DNA of 64,000 nucleotides from the NCBI RefSeq assembly GCF_932294415.1, contig NC_065545.1, positions 42,446,327 through 42,510,326 of the forward strand, given 5' to 3'. This DNA is from Quercus robur. Lineage: Eukaryota; Streptophyta; Magnoliopsida; Fagales; Fagaceae. Position 1 is the first letter of the stretch. The number at the start of each line of letters is the position of its first letter. The position numbers and the translations under genes were made by a program. This document shows, one piece after another, positions 33,623 to 45,300 of this stretch. The notes beneath the pieces were generated by a model. The model was given only the letters and a program-made list of their open reading frames with translations, made no database searches and had not been told where the DNA came from.

Positions 33623-34291
33623 TGTAAGGACTCGATTTGTAACGACCCGTAATAACGCTGGGTTCGCACGTAAAAGGCCTAAACAATATCATTTGTAGAG
33701 CGTGGATTTGAAAGGCTAGGCCTTGGTCACAAGACAGTGGGTTTTCTATGGTGTTCATACATAATTAAAGTGTGTGCGCCCTAGGAGTCTTTCTCCAGGA
33801 GGCGGGCTGGGAGGCTCTGGTTTTTGGCCATTTTTCCCAGCCCCCTTCTGGATTGCCCACTTTTCCTTTTATACTAGCATGTGTTCCCTATCCTTCGTCT
33901 ACGTGTAGGATCGACTTTTCCAAGACTGATACTTGTCCCATCAGCCCATATCCAGAGTGGTTGGGGGTGGTTGTAAAAGCTGGAGAGTATGGCTCTGTCA
34001 GGTGCAGAGTATTGAATGGCAGTAAGGGCAGCTTTCCCTGGTCGTTACACTTTCCAGCGTATCCTTCTCTATTGACCTAGATATTTTTAGATTTTTTCCA
34101 AGCTGCTCCTATACCGTTTTTGCCCTTCCTTTCAGTGAGACCTCAGACATGCCGAGGACTGAATCGTCCTCGGCTATGTCCCAAGACTATTTTGTACTCG
34201 TATTACCGAGCCTGGGCTATAACCTTCCTCGGCTCGGGCCTTGGGCCCCAATGAATAAATGGGCCAGGGCCTCAAATTATTGGGCCCCACA
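33623..34291 (-). repeat. LTR (5' LTR in element orientation)
   Basis: 669 bp, partner of 30124-30792. Next to the TGGCGCC primer-site sequence at 33604-33620. Confidence 0.9.
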
Positions 34292-34790
34292 ATATTATTT
34301 TCATATTGAGTCATGTTAGACTATTTGTAAAAAAAAAAAAAAAAAAAAGGGTGAACTTTTGCATTCAAGACTTTTTTTTTTTTTTTTGGGTAAACAAAAA
34401 ATGAGTAAAGGGGGGCGACTAGTGTGGCTTCCCTACCTGGACGTGACCATAGTAGCACCCTACTGGTCCCAGGTGAGAACCCATAATCCCCGTTTGTGAG
34501 AAACTCACTTATTATTCTTTGGATCATTTTGCATTCTAGATTTATTGTTTTAAAATTCCAAAGTTAAATTTGATAATAATATCTAACTCATAAATTTGAT
34601 AATAAGATCTGAAAATTTTAAATTTTGAATATGATATTGATGGTTTGTTTTAGATTATATAACTTATTATTTTGTTTATTTGGATGAATGCAACTTTAAA
34701 AAAAAAAGTTTTAAGTGCAAATATACTTTCCACAATGAATTTCCCTTTCTTGTTATCCAATGGGTCTAATGACAATGATATATTGTTTGG

Positions 34791-35180
34791 GGGTAAATTA
34801 TGAAAACTTTCCTTGAGATTTGAGAGGATAACACTCTACCTAATCTTAAGGGAAGTAACACTCCCCTTCATTGAGATATGAAGAAATCAACACATTATTC
34901 ATTTTGTTAATACAATAATAAGAATATTAAAAAATTTGAAATTGTCCCCCCGACGAAACCCTAATTATTGGTTAGTGAAAGGGTTTTATTTTTGGGTGTA
35001 TGTTATTGTCACCAAACAGTGGTTAGGGTTTGGCTGAGAAATTTTGTTCAAAATTTGAAATATTTTGTTACTGTTATTAAAGGAGTGATTAATATGTTGA
35101 TTTCTTTAAGCTCAAAGGATGAGAGTGGACTATGGAATATTATTCCCCTCAAATCTCAAGGGAACTTTGCGTAATTTATC
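34791..35180. mobile_element. Small TIR element with about 38-bp inverted ends
   Basis: Left GGTAAATTATGAAAACTTTC, CTTGAGATTTGAGAGG and right, reversed, GATAAATTACGCAAAGTTCC, CTTGAGATTTGAGGGG are imperfect inverted repeats. About 390 bp, non-coding. The target duplication is unclear, so the superfamily is not assigned. Confidence 0.6.
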
Positions 35181-35470
35181 ATTTTATATTTTTGGATAAT
35201 TACAAATTACCTACATGTAGTATGACCCAATTCCACTTTGTCTACTTGTGGTTCAAAAGTTGGCACTTTACCTAACTAAGTTAAGTTCCGTTGAACTTTA
35301 CCTCAATCACTTTCTAGAGCTCAATATCCAATGAGCTAGATATTAAGCTCACCACAAGTGCGTTGATGATACTCCCATTTTTTTAGGGCAAGGATTTGTT
35401 GTAGCAATTCTTGCATAATGATCATGTGTCAAGCTATTAAATAGACACATGTTCATAAATTTTTCTTTAA

Positions 35471-36040
35471 TGCCTCGTTTAGGAGGAGGGAATGGAATGA
35501 AATGGAAATGAATGAAAATAATAATTTTAAAATATTATTTCCTTCCCTTGTTTGAGAGTTTTAATGAAGGGAATGGAAAGCTCATTCCCTTATTTAAGAG
35601 TTTAAGTGAGAGGAAATGGAATGAGTAGGAGGGAACACTTATTTCTCTCTATTCCCTTAAAACCTCAAATTTTCATTCCCCCCGAAATTGGGAGGAATGA
35701 GAGGGAATGAAATTAGATTTAATGATTTTTTTACAAAAACTTCCAAAATACCTCTATATATTCAACTATTTATTTTAAAGTAGGGGTCTAATAGTAATAT
35801 TGTTATAAAATGATTCCATTCCATTTCCTCCATGTTGCTCCAAAACAAGATTACTTACATTCTATTCATTTTCATTTCTTTCCATTCTTTTATTTTAAAA
35901 CATCCAATCAAAATTACTTAATTCCATTTCATTCCATTCTTTTCCATTCCTTTCCCTTGCTTAAATACATTCCATTCTATTCATTTTCATTCCCTTATGA
36001 TCATTTCATTCCATTCCCTTATGAACTCCCAAACGGAGCC
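35471..36040. mobile_element. TIR element rich in GGAATGGAATG, PIF/Harbinger-like
   Basis: Ends TGCCTCGTTTAGGAG and, reversed, GGCTCCGTTTGGGAG, flanked by TAA at 35468-35470 and 36041-36043. The arms are long imperfect inverted repeats of GGAATGGAATGA-type text. The 570-bp interior has no coding content. The TAA duplication fits PIF/Harbinger-type MITEs. Confidence 0.7.
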
Positions 36041-36336
36041 TAAGTGCTTCAAGATTTGTGTAATGTGACAAGTTATTTAAGTGAATTTCACTTTTACTTT
36101 ATTAACTTTGATAACTGCCGTTGATTTCTTTAAAACAAAATGAATACAATGATTTATGTAGGAATTGTTGCAACCAAATTCTTGCCTTTTTTTTAATGGA
36201 TAAAAAGGGAGCTCATGCATATGGTTGCTACCTTTGCTTAAATACTACTATGAATGTACAAATAATAGTGAAACTTGTTATTATTCAAACTCACAATTTC
36301 CTATATTCGAACCAATGGATTCAACAATGAAACTCA

Positions 36337-37618
36337 GGGGTTGTTTGGATTTTCAGTTTCCATCACCAATAACTCTGTTTCCATCATCTATAACTCAAAA
36401 TTGTTGGGTCCCACGGTTGAGTAGTGTGTTTGGACATGTTTTCAGTTTTTGTTTCCATTACTCAAATTTCTAATTTTTGAGTGATGAGTTAGGGAAACTG
36501 AAAACACATTTTAGGTGTTTTCAAGTTATCAAAACTCAGTTTTCATGGCATTTTCATAATTAAACACACATGCACGAGACCTACTGTCTTGTCAAGTCAC
36601 TTTCCTTCTCTCTCCCACTGGCCACTCTCCTCTTTTCTTTTTTCTTTCTTCTCCACTTTTCTTTCTGTTTGTCTCTCTTGTTTCTTTGTTCTTCGTTGCT
36701 CCATTCTTTTTTTTTCATCACAAAATATTTTTGGTTTTCACTGCACTCCATGATCCAGTAAGGATGTCTCAAACCCATTAAAAAAAAAAATCAAGAAACA
36801 AACTTTTCAAGCTTCAAGCTCCACCCTCTTCATTTTTTTTTCTTTCTTTTTATTTGCTCAGTTTTCTCTTTTTTCTTTGAGTTGAAAGTTCCTTCCTTTG
36901 TAATTGTTTGTGGATTTGGGGATTTGGTTGATTTAGGTTTGAAGAATGGAATTTGGATTTGAATTTCGGGTTTCAAAATACAAACATGAATGGGTTTCAA
37001 AATACCCATTACTTGTTTAGATTTTATTTATATATTTCTTTTATTTGTCCTGTTTTTGTATTTAGAACACCGTGGTGTTGTGTGTTAGGTGTTCTTTTTT
37101 TTTTTCTTGTTTGGGATTTTTGAAACTTTGGTGGGAGGGTTTGGAAAATTTATCACGAAATCAACACAACTTTCTTTCATGGATGGGTTTACATGGTAGA
37201 GAGGAAGGAAAGGAAGGAAGAAAATAATATCATAAAATCCAAACATTTGAAGAACAGAGGTTTTAGGGGAAATAGAAGAAGCATTGGGTGAGTTGAGTGA
37301 TTCTTTATTTTACATATTTATGGGTTTGGGTTTGCATTTTGGGAGAGTAGCAGGGGTGAAGGGGAAATGAGAAGCGAAGAAAATGGTGGGGAATGAGGGT
37401 TCTGCCCGTAGGCTAACAGAAGGCTCTGACCAAGTGCTTAGGTATGAGTCCCACAAAAAGTAGAAATATTTGAGTGATAAAAAGTTGAAAATAGTGACCA
37501 CCGCATACTCTTGGTGCGATGATCACTCTATAAATATAAATACTTATGAGGTGTAGAAGTAAGGACCTAAATTCAAATCTCCGGAAGGAGCGACGGTTTT
37601 TTAAAAACCAAACAGCCC
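36337..37618. mobile_element. TIR element, PIF/Harbinger-like, family copy 2 with a SINE inside
   Basis: Left end GGGGTTGTTTGGATT and right end, reversed, GGGCTGTTTGGTTTTT, with TCA (36334-36336) and TCG (37619-37621) as a drifted 3-bp duplication. Interior phrases (GGGTCCCAC, GGGAAACTGAAAACACATTT, TAATTAAACACACATG) match copies at 11565 and 44078. The right arm is interrupted by a SINE-like insertion at about 37493-37602. The middle is C/T-rich leader-like sequence without a recognisable protein. Confidence 0.6.
37493..37602 (+). mobile_element. tRNA-derived SINE nested in a TIR element
   Basis: GTGACCACCGCATACTCTTG, GTGCGATGATCACTCTATAA starts a unit with an A-box-like region, a B-box-like AATTCAAATCTCC and a CCGGAAGGAGCGACGG tail before a T-run. 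It resembles a SINE I associate with Fagaceae genomes. Its position inside the TIR element dates it as the younger insertion. Confidence 0.55.
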
Positions 37619-37621
37619 TCG

Positions 37622-38013
37622 TATATTCATCGTAAATCTGTTGGTCGAAAAAGGAACCCGCTAATCATATCTCTATATATATATATATATCTCTTTTGCG
37701 TAGGGAGGGTCGGGGGAGAATATGGTAATCCTATATCCTAACGTGGCTTGATCGTTGACCATACAATAAAATACAATACCTGAACCGACCTTTAATGCTA
37801 TACAGTTCCGCACCGTATAAGACCACAGCTCCACCTACTACTCTTTTCTTATGCTTCTCTCTCTGCGCTCAAATTCAAACTCCATTATCTCTCTCACACT
37901 AAAGAAATTTTCTTTTTTGTTGTTGTTTCGGTTGCCTTATAGAGGATTCGTTAAAATCTCTGAGAGCAATTTTCTATTCGCACTGAAATCTCTCTAATTT
38001 TCATTACCCAATT
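37622..38013 (+). promoter_or_regulatory. IWS1 upstream region and 5' leader
   Basis: A (TA)n tract ends near 37690. From about 37840 the sequence becomes C/T-rich (CTTCTCTCTCTGCGCTC), typical of a plant 5' leader, up to the ATG at 38014. No sharp TATA element was identified. Confidence 0.4.
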
Positions 38014-41000
38014 ATGGGTTTCCAAGACGATCCGTATGTATTTTTTGCTCTCTTCCTCTCAAAATTAGGGTTTTTTTGACTTCGATTAATTGAAATTAAA
38101 TTTGGAAAATTTTCAGGTTCCGTGACGAGGATGGAGAGCCATTGATGGACTTCGACGACGTACAGTCGGATCGGGAGCAATCTCCGGAGCCGCGGGGGCA
38201 GGATCTCTTAGATGACGACGATGAGGAAAACTGGCAACAGAGAGAGCGATCGGAGACGCCGGTGTACGACGAGGCGTCGTTGAAGACCGGGAAGCCGCGG
38301 AAGCGGCTGGTGAAGAAGAGTGGAGACACGGCGAAGGAGATCGTGGCTCCGAGTTTGATCGATGAGGACGAAGACGAAGACGACGGTTTAGGGTTGAGGA
38401 ATCTGGTGGGGGAGGAGGAGGATGATGATTTTGAGAGGAAGAGGAAGAAGGGAAAGGAAAGTAGTGGAAAGAAGGAAAAGAGGCATAGTAAAGGAGGAGA
38501 GAAGAGAGGGTTTTCTTCTTCTTCTTCTTCGGGAAAGGGAAAGGGTGGCGGTGACTCGAAGAGAGGCTTTTCTTCTGGTAAGTCTGGCAAGGATCACGAT
38601 GGTGAGGTCAAAGAGATGTGGGACACTATTGCTGGTGGCGATTCTGAGGTATTCTAGGGTTTTGATTTTCTGTACTTGGTTTATACTATTGACATCATCA
38701 TCTATGACACCTATCAAAGAACAAATGATAAAACTAGTTTTAGGTGAAGTTGGGATTGGTTGTGACTTCTTTGTTTATGGTTTTGATTTGGGACGCGAAA
38801 TCTATTTCAGTCTTCAGGGTTCAAAGCCTGTGCTTTGATGTTTTTGTTTCCATGGAATTTTGTGATTAAGATGACTGGAATTTGGGTAATTGATAATGCT
38901 CAGAGCCAGTTGTGATGTGTTCTACATTCCGGCATTATATTTTTCTAGTTCATTGCTGATTTCTTTTAAGTTTTTATTTGGTTCATACAGAACTCTATCA
39001 TTTTTTGCATTCAGATGTATTTTGTGTGTGGTGTGTGTACAATAAATAGATTATGAAGGGCTAAACCTTTCATTTATTTGCTTTGGGAATTAACATTCTG
39101 ATTTTAGTGTTTTTTAATAAATCTTGGGACCTTGAAGATTTATTCATCATAGTTTACCACAAATCCATTTGTTCTGTATGTTATCTATGCTTTTAGTATC
39201 CTAGTAAACATTTTTAATTATTTCCCACTCTTTAATGGATTAGGATGATCAAGAGGGTTCCAGGACTATGGATGATGACAACTTCATAGATGACACTGGT
39301 GTGGAACCCGCTGATGGGTATGGAAGTGGTAATGAGCCGCGTTCTCCTGGTGAAGCTCCTCAGGTCAATTTTTCATTTTTGTATATATATATATTTATAT
39401 ATTTATACATTTCAGGTGAAGTACGGATGATGTAAGGCTGCTGTGCATCTCTTTTTGTTGTTTATGTTGTTTTTTCATTTAATAAGCTCTTCCTAGAATA
39501 GCATAAAGTACATGCTGATTTTAGTTGATTCAAATTTTTGAAGTTTGAGGTTTTTTTCATTTGTTGTGCTAGTGGTTTGTAGCTGATATTGTATTTTTCT
39601 ATGTTGTTGACTGAGTAATCTGCTTATCAACTCATTCCTATTGATTGTTTGATTTCTGCCTGGTTGGTATCTTGATTCTTTTTTTTTTTATCCATCATTG
39701 GATGCTTCTAGGCAGAAGAGGGTGAAGAAGATGATGAAATTAAGGAGCTCTTTAAGATGGGGAAGAAAAGAAAGAAGAATGAGAGAAGCCCTGCAGAAAT
39801 TGCGTTGCTAGTTGAGAATGTCATGGCTGAGCTTGAGGTCACAGCAGAAGAGGATGCAGACCTTAATAGACAGGCAAAGCCTGCTGTTAATAAATTAAAA
39901 AAACTGCCTCTTCTGACTGAGGTCCTTTCAAAGTAAACAGTCTGCCATCAGTATTTTTGGGAATTCTTCTCTTTTAATAGCATCAGTAATTTGTATCTTT
40001 TAGGTTCTTATGTTCTGTGTCAACCAATCTTGGTGCAGGAAGCAGCTTCAACAAGAATTTTTAGATCATGGAGTGCTAACTCTATTAAAGAATTGGCTTG
40101 AACCTCTTCCTGATGGAAGCTTACCAAACATTAATATTCGTGCTGCAATTCTGAAGATTTTGACTGATGTAAAGTCAGAGTTCCCAGCATTTTTTGGTCT
40201 ATAACATGCAGTAATAATGATCATTGACGGACTATATGTAGCCTCTGATATGTTGCTTCTGTTATGCAGTTTCCTATTGATCTAGAGCAGTATGATAGAA
40301 GAGAACAACTGAAGAAAAGTGGTCTTGGAAAGGTAGGAATGACCTTGGAAGAATCAGTCCATAACTTTTGCAGCTCAGATATGGAAGGAATAACTTTGAC
40401 TGATTGACTATATTTTTGGGCAGGTCATTATGTTTTTATCAAAATCTGATGAGGAAACCACATCCAACAGAAAACTTGCGAAGGATTTGGTTGATAAATG
40501 GGTAATGTGATACATGTTTCAACTCCTAAGTATATATATGTTTTAATCTACTAGTGTTATTTTATGTTTTCCTCTACCTCATTCAATTCCTTAATTTTTA
40601 GTCAATTGATTGTTTTTTACAAGGGTTCCTATTTCTGTTGCAAATTTCTGATTCTTATGTTTTCAGTCAGTGGTTGCATTTTTGTCATACTTTTATGGAT
40701 TTTTTTTTTGTAAGTAAGAATGTTTTTTTAAAAAAGAGACCATGAATTTAAAAAAAGAAAAACAAAGCAGTCTCTAAACAATTACGACTAGAAAAAGTTA
40801 TGTACAAAAAGGCAAGGACTCTATAAACAATACAATAGAATCGCCAAACTTCCCTGCGTGGGACCACTCATATATGGAACGAATGAGGTTGCTAACAACT
40901 GATTCCACATATTTTCTATATTTTTTTAAATGTAGTCTCTTTCTTTTCTTTCTTTAACAACCCATGTAGATCTGTAAATGGGCTTCATATTGTATTCATT

Positions 41001-43110
41001 AATATTGAATATTTCTTTTCATTACTTTGAGTGCAGAGTCGACCAATATTTAATAAGAGTACTAGGTTTGAGGAGATGAGAAATGTTGATGATGAGAGGG
41101 TTCCATACCGAAGGCCACCTGTGAAGAAGTACTGTTTGTGAACTCTTCTGCACATTTCTCAATTTTTTTGCTTTCACACACAAATTTATATATACTTATG
41201 TTTAATTTTTATTCTAATTTTGGTAGGCCGGCTAATAAGGCTGCTGGAATGGAATCTAGAGACGGTGATCTTGGTTTAGATGAATTTTCACGGTATGATG
41301 CAATGACAGACATATATTTGCTCCTATACGCCTTAATTTATTTATATTTTTGCACAATTTTCCAATGCCATATCATATTAGATGTTAAGTTTTATTACAC
41401 TGCAGGGAACGCAAGTCTGGTCAATCATCTTCCAGGTTGCACGCTACAAGGCCAGAAGCAACTCCTTTAGATTTTGTGGTTCGTCCACAATCTAAGATTG
41501 ATCCAGATGAAATTAGAGCTCGTGCAAAACAAGTTGTACAAGATCAGCGTCGTTTAAAGGTTTGTTTTCCTTTGCTGAAAAGTTAAATATTAGAATTAGT
41601 GAAACTACCTGTGGGCATCTCTTGAAGTCAGCATGAATAGAGTGATGGAGATGTTTAGTTTCCAATTAATTAGATAATTTACTCCAATTTGGACACAAAT
41701 GAGTTGCTTTTGTTCACTTTCCATATCCGGAAGAAAGAGTGGTTTAGAATTGTAGGGGAATATTGCCTTTAGTTATTACTTTTTTCTGCTCAATTGCCTA
41801 TTTCTATAAAAGCCTCAATGGTCAACCAATGATATCAGAAATTCTAAAGATGATGAAAATTCACTAAAGGGGCAAGGCTCACACTTTTGCCTAAATTTCA
41901 CCTATGCTCTTCTGCTTTGCTCTTATAAGTTTTTGCTTGTTGTATAACATAATTTTCACCCAAAATTCCTTCTCAGTCTTAGAACCAGAGCATTAGCTTG
42001 TTGAAGTCCTAGGTTCCAGCATTAGCTTAATGGTGGTGAACAGGAATGATCTGATTTGAAAGTCATTATATCTATTCTTTCAAAATGATTATCTGATGGC
42101 CCAAATGAATATGGTTTTCATGAAACTTTTCCAAAAAACTTCTCTTTAGAGAAACTAGTGCTTTTATGGGTTACAAGTAAATGTCAACCTTATTCAATAA
42201 AATAAACATTACTACATATTTTGGAAATCTAACTATTGAATTGCATGTTTTTTATGATCTCAATACACATGACAAATTTTGTGTCAATTGGATATCTTTA
42301 ACTATATGATCTATAAACTTATATTTTATGCATAATTTTAAATTACAAAAACTTGCAATTTAAACAATTTATTGATGACATAACTCTTGATCTTTAATTT
42401 TTTAGAAATTTTACAAGCATGAAAAATATAAGAAGAAGATATGATTCAATAGTAGATTTGTCAAAATTTACCTTCAATAAAAAGACATTGAGGAAGGTTG
42501 TAGCCTAAGGTTATAACTAATTTTGTAGCTAAACTTTATTTTAACTAAGGAAAATCTAAATATTTGAGCCGTGTGAATGACAATTTCTTGATATCTTGCA
42601 TATGCAATCCTTTCCCCTTCTTGTGCTACTCTTCTGGGCTGCTAATGGATGTGGTTTGTGAATGACTATACGTGATATAACTAAAATATAAAAATTTGAG
42701 CTGTGTAAATGACATTTTCTTGATATATTGATATACAATCCTATCGAATCATTTTCCCTCTTCCTTTTTTCATTGGGATGGGTTGAATGATTTGTTGGAC
42801 CAATTTGTAACTTAATCTGCCTTAAGATGTATATTAATGAACCTCACAAGTTCATTATCTTTGGTGTGATTTTCCCTAGGCGGCAAGTTTGCTTTTGTGA
42901 GCATGTGTATGTCTGTGTAAGCAGGAGTACACGTGACTAGTTTTGCCTATATGCATTGCGAATTCTTTGTTTTTATATTTCTAAACTCAGAATGCAACTT
43001 GTTAATCTCAGATGAATAAGAAGTTACAGCAATTGAAGGCACCGAAGAAGAAGCAGCTTCAAGCCACAAAACTTAGTGTGGAGGGTCGTGGTATGGTCAA
43101 ATATTTGTAA
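38014..43110 (+). CDS. IWS1: Transcription elongation factor IWS1/SPN1
   Basis: Eleven coding exons with GT-AG introns: 38014-38033, 38117-38648, 39244-39363, 39712-39932, 40039-40168, 40270-40332, 40424-40501, 41037-41128, 41227-41292, 41406-41559, 43012-43110. They sum to 1575 bp, giving 524 aa. The start MGFQDDPFRDEDGEPLMDF matches plant IWS1. Residues 1 to about 245 are acidic and Ser/Lys-rich, likely disordered. The conserved TFIIS N-terminal (TND/IWS1) domain lies at about 285-390 (FLDHGVLTLLKNWLEPLPDG, NINIRAAILKIL, KSGLGKVIMFLSKSDEE). The C-terminal tail is basic and ends VEGRGMVKYL. The family binds SPT6 and RNA polymerase II during elongation. In Arabidopsis it also acts with BES1 in brassinosteroid-responsive expression. 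The gene looks whole. The last intron (41560-43011) is the longest. Confidence 0.96.
42557..42745. repeat. Direct duplication of about 60 bp in the last IWS1 intron
   Basis: AATATTTGAGCCGTGTGAAT, GACAATTTCTTGATATCTTG recurs near 42688 as AAATTTGAGCTGTGTAAATG, ACATTTTCTTGATATATTG. The offset is about 130 bp. Confidence 0.7.
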
Positions 43111-44074
43111 TGTTACAACTCAGTTACTAGGCAAAAGGGTGCCTTGGAAAAAAAATTATATTAAATATTCAAATTTTGTTACCTTTATATTATTTGAAAC
43201 ATTTTGTTCCTTTAATCTCTATATGTTGTTATTGAGAATCAGAGGTTTAATGAAATCTCTAACATCATCCTTTAATTAAATTAGGTTTCTTGAAAAAATA
43301 AGAGGTCTAAACAGAGACTAAAAGAATAAACTATCATTTCTTTTCTTATCTCAGCTTTTCTTGTGTTGTCTCTCATTTTTATAATTAGGCTGCAATTTTT
43401 TAACACATTATTGCCAAAAATTTTAACCAACAAATTTTACTAAGGTTATTTATAAATGTTAAGTAGTAAAATTTGTAATATCTTAGCATTCTTCATGTGA
43501 TAATTTAACTATGAAAAAAAAAAAATTCTCTTGTTTTGTATCTATTATTATTCCCTTGCAGAAAATACAGGGTCTTTTTGGATGCCCATGAGAATAAGGA
43601 AAGAAAATTGATTCTTTAGCCTTGGAGGTGAGGTTGTTTGTGCGACTTTAATTTTGGGGCAAATTTTAATAAGATATTATTTTAAGAATAATGATTAAAA
43701 TTGATGATGTTTTGAAACTATTTGAATATCTAATATATTTTTAAAATAAAAAAGTATTTTTTTTTAAAACAAAATCATTTAAAATTCAGCCAAGTCAACT
43801 GAAATTATGTTTCTAGAATATAATTTAAAGTAGAGGCTACATTCTCAAATAACTCAAAATAGTATCATTTTAAATAATTAATATTTAGAAATTATTTTAC
43901 AAAATTCCGACTAATTTTGGGAATGAAATAATGAAGTGTCTGTTTTTGGAAAAAATACACTATGTATTGGATACCAAAGTTCTCCCTTTTACAGGAATTT
44001 TTGGGCAATTCCTGAGATATGCAAATAAACGGGTCAATGCAATGTAATTTAAAAAAAAAAAAACACTTGATTAC
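43111..44074. other. 3' flank of IWS1, A+T-rich intergenic DNA
   Basis: 3' untranslated region followed by A+T-rich sequence. No gene or structured repeat seen. Confidence 0.6.
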
Positions 44075-44077
44075 TTA

Positions 44078-44932
44078 GGGGCTGTTTGGATTGGCAAATT
44101 TTTGTAACTTAATTCTCAGTTTTTATAACTCATAACTCAAAAATGATGGAACCCATAGCAAAAAGGTTGTTTGGTAAACAATAACTTTGTTTCCATAACT
44201 CTGTTTCTATCACTTAATTCTCTTATTTTTGAGTTATGAGTTATGGAAACTGAAAACACACAAAAATGTGTTTTCAGTTTCCATAACTCATAACTCAATA
44301 GTATTTTTGTAATTAAACACACATGAGGGACCCACAAATAGTACCAGCCGCACTTTTTTTTTTTCTTCTCTTTCTTATCATGGGTCTGGTCTCCCCTGTT
44401 CTTCCCCTTTTTTTTTTTCCCTTTCTTCTCCTGGGTTCGATCTCCCCTGTTCTTCCTCTTATTTTTTTTTTTTCTCCTAGGTTCAGTCTCCCCGGTGTTC
44501 TTCCTTTTTTTTTTTTTTTTTCTTCTTCTTTCACTGGGTTCGGTGATCTGGGTTTCTTTTCTTTTATTTTTATTTTTTTTCCTTTCTTCTTTCACTGGGT
44601 TCGGGTGATCTGAACTTTTTTTTTTTTTTTCCTTTCTTCTTTCATTGGTTTGGTGATCTGGGTTTGTGAAATCATGAAGCAGTAGCAGCGGCTATGGGTC
44701 CAATCGTTTTGACTCAGCTGGCAACGGGTCTGGGTTGTTAGCCGGAGCGGCCCTTGTCAAATCGGTCATGGACCAGAAGACCATGGCTGGCCCGTTTCTG
44801 AGGTGCCCAAGTTCCGACAGTAGCAACAGCAACAACCGATCGTTTCCGACGTTCCACTCCTTAAAAACTCTGAAACCCACCACAACCACAACAACAACAT
44901 CAACATTAATGACTTGGGCAGATTTGAGTTTG

Positions 44933-44966
<34 letters not shown>

Positions 44967-45300
44967 TTTATGATTGAGAAATCTAGGTTTGTTCTGGAAT
45001 ATATTTATGCATGTTTAATTTTGTTCTGGATGAGAAATTTGAGATGAGAAAGGTGAAAAGGGAGAAAAAAGAAAAATGAAAAAAGAATGAACTGAAGAAC
45101 AGAGAAAGAAGAGAGAAAAGTGGAGAAAAAAAAATCTGACCAAGTGACAGAAATAGGGCCCACAAATAGTGTGAAAAATATTGAGTGATGGGAAGTGAGT
45201 GATGGTCCAAACAGGTGTGAAAAATTGAGTGATGAGTGATGAGTTATGAGTGATGAGTGATGGAAATTGAGTGATAAAAAAAATGAATCCAAACAGCCCC
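44078..45300. mobile_element. TIR element, PIF/Harbinger-like, family copy 3
   Basis: Left end GGGGCTGTTTGGATT and right end AATCCAAACAGCCCC are exact inverted repeats, flanked by TTA (44075-44077) and TTG (45301-45303). It contains a perfect 32-bp hairpin at 44229-44298 and a right arm of GAGTGATGA repeats. Between is C/T-rich low-complexity DNA with a short frame from 44735 (MLAGAALVKSVMDQKTMAGP) that could be captured host coding sequence, not identified. Best-preserved member of the family in this window. Confidence 0.75.
44229..44298. repeat. Perfect 32-bp stem hairpin with a 6-nt loop
   Basis: TTGAGTTATGAGTTATGGAA, ACTGAAAACACA at 44229-44260 pairs base for base with 44267-44298. Loop CAAAAA. 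Decayed versions occur in the copies at about 11705 and 36478. Confidence 0.9.

Larger units (their letters stand above)
30124..34291 (-). mobile_element. Non-coding LTR retrotransposon, Ty3-like primer site, both LTRs present
   Basis: Direct LTRs of equal length (669 bp) at 30124-30792 and 33623-34291 begin TGTAAGGACTCGATTTG and end GGGCCCCACA on the plus strand. The target duplication ATATT is exact at 30119-30123 and 34292-34296. Reading on the minus strand, the 33623-34291 LTR is followed after 2 nt by TGGCGCCGTCTGTGGGG (33604-33620), a primer-site sequence typical of plant Ty3-type elements. A purine-rich TTTTGAGGGGCTAT precedes the other LTR. So the element runs right to left. The 2.83-kb interior shows no gag, protease, reverse transcriptase or integrase and contains two tandem arrays: a LARD-like non-autonomous element that looks structurally whole. 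About 22 LTR mismatches by eye (3.3%, mostly C/T-type) suggest an age of about one to several million years, depending on the rate used. Confidence 0.9.

Noticed and set aside
38096-38717. Long minus-strand and second-frame plus-strand ORFs over IWS1 exon 2
   Set aside because: They arise from the acidic/Ser-rich codons of IWS1; the true frame continues across ten splice junctions.
44229-44298. microRNA gene
   Set aside because: A perfect stem with a 6-nt loop and conserved placement inside a TIR family point to an element palindrome, not a miRNA precursor.
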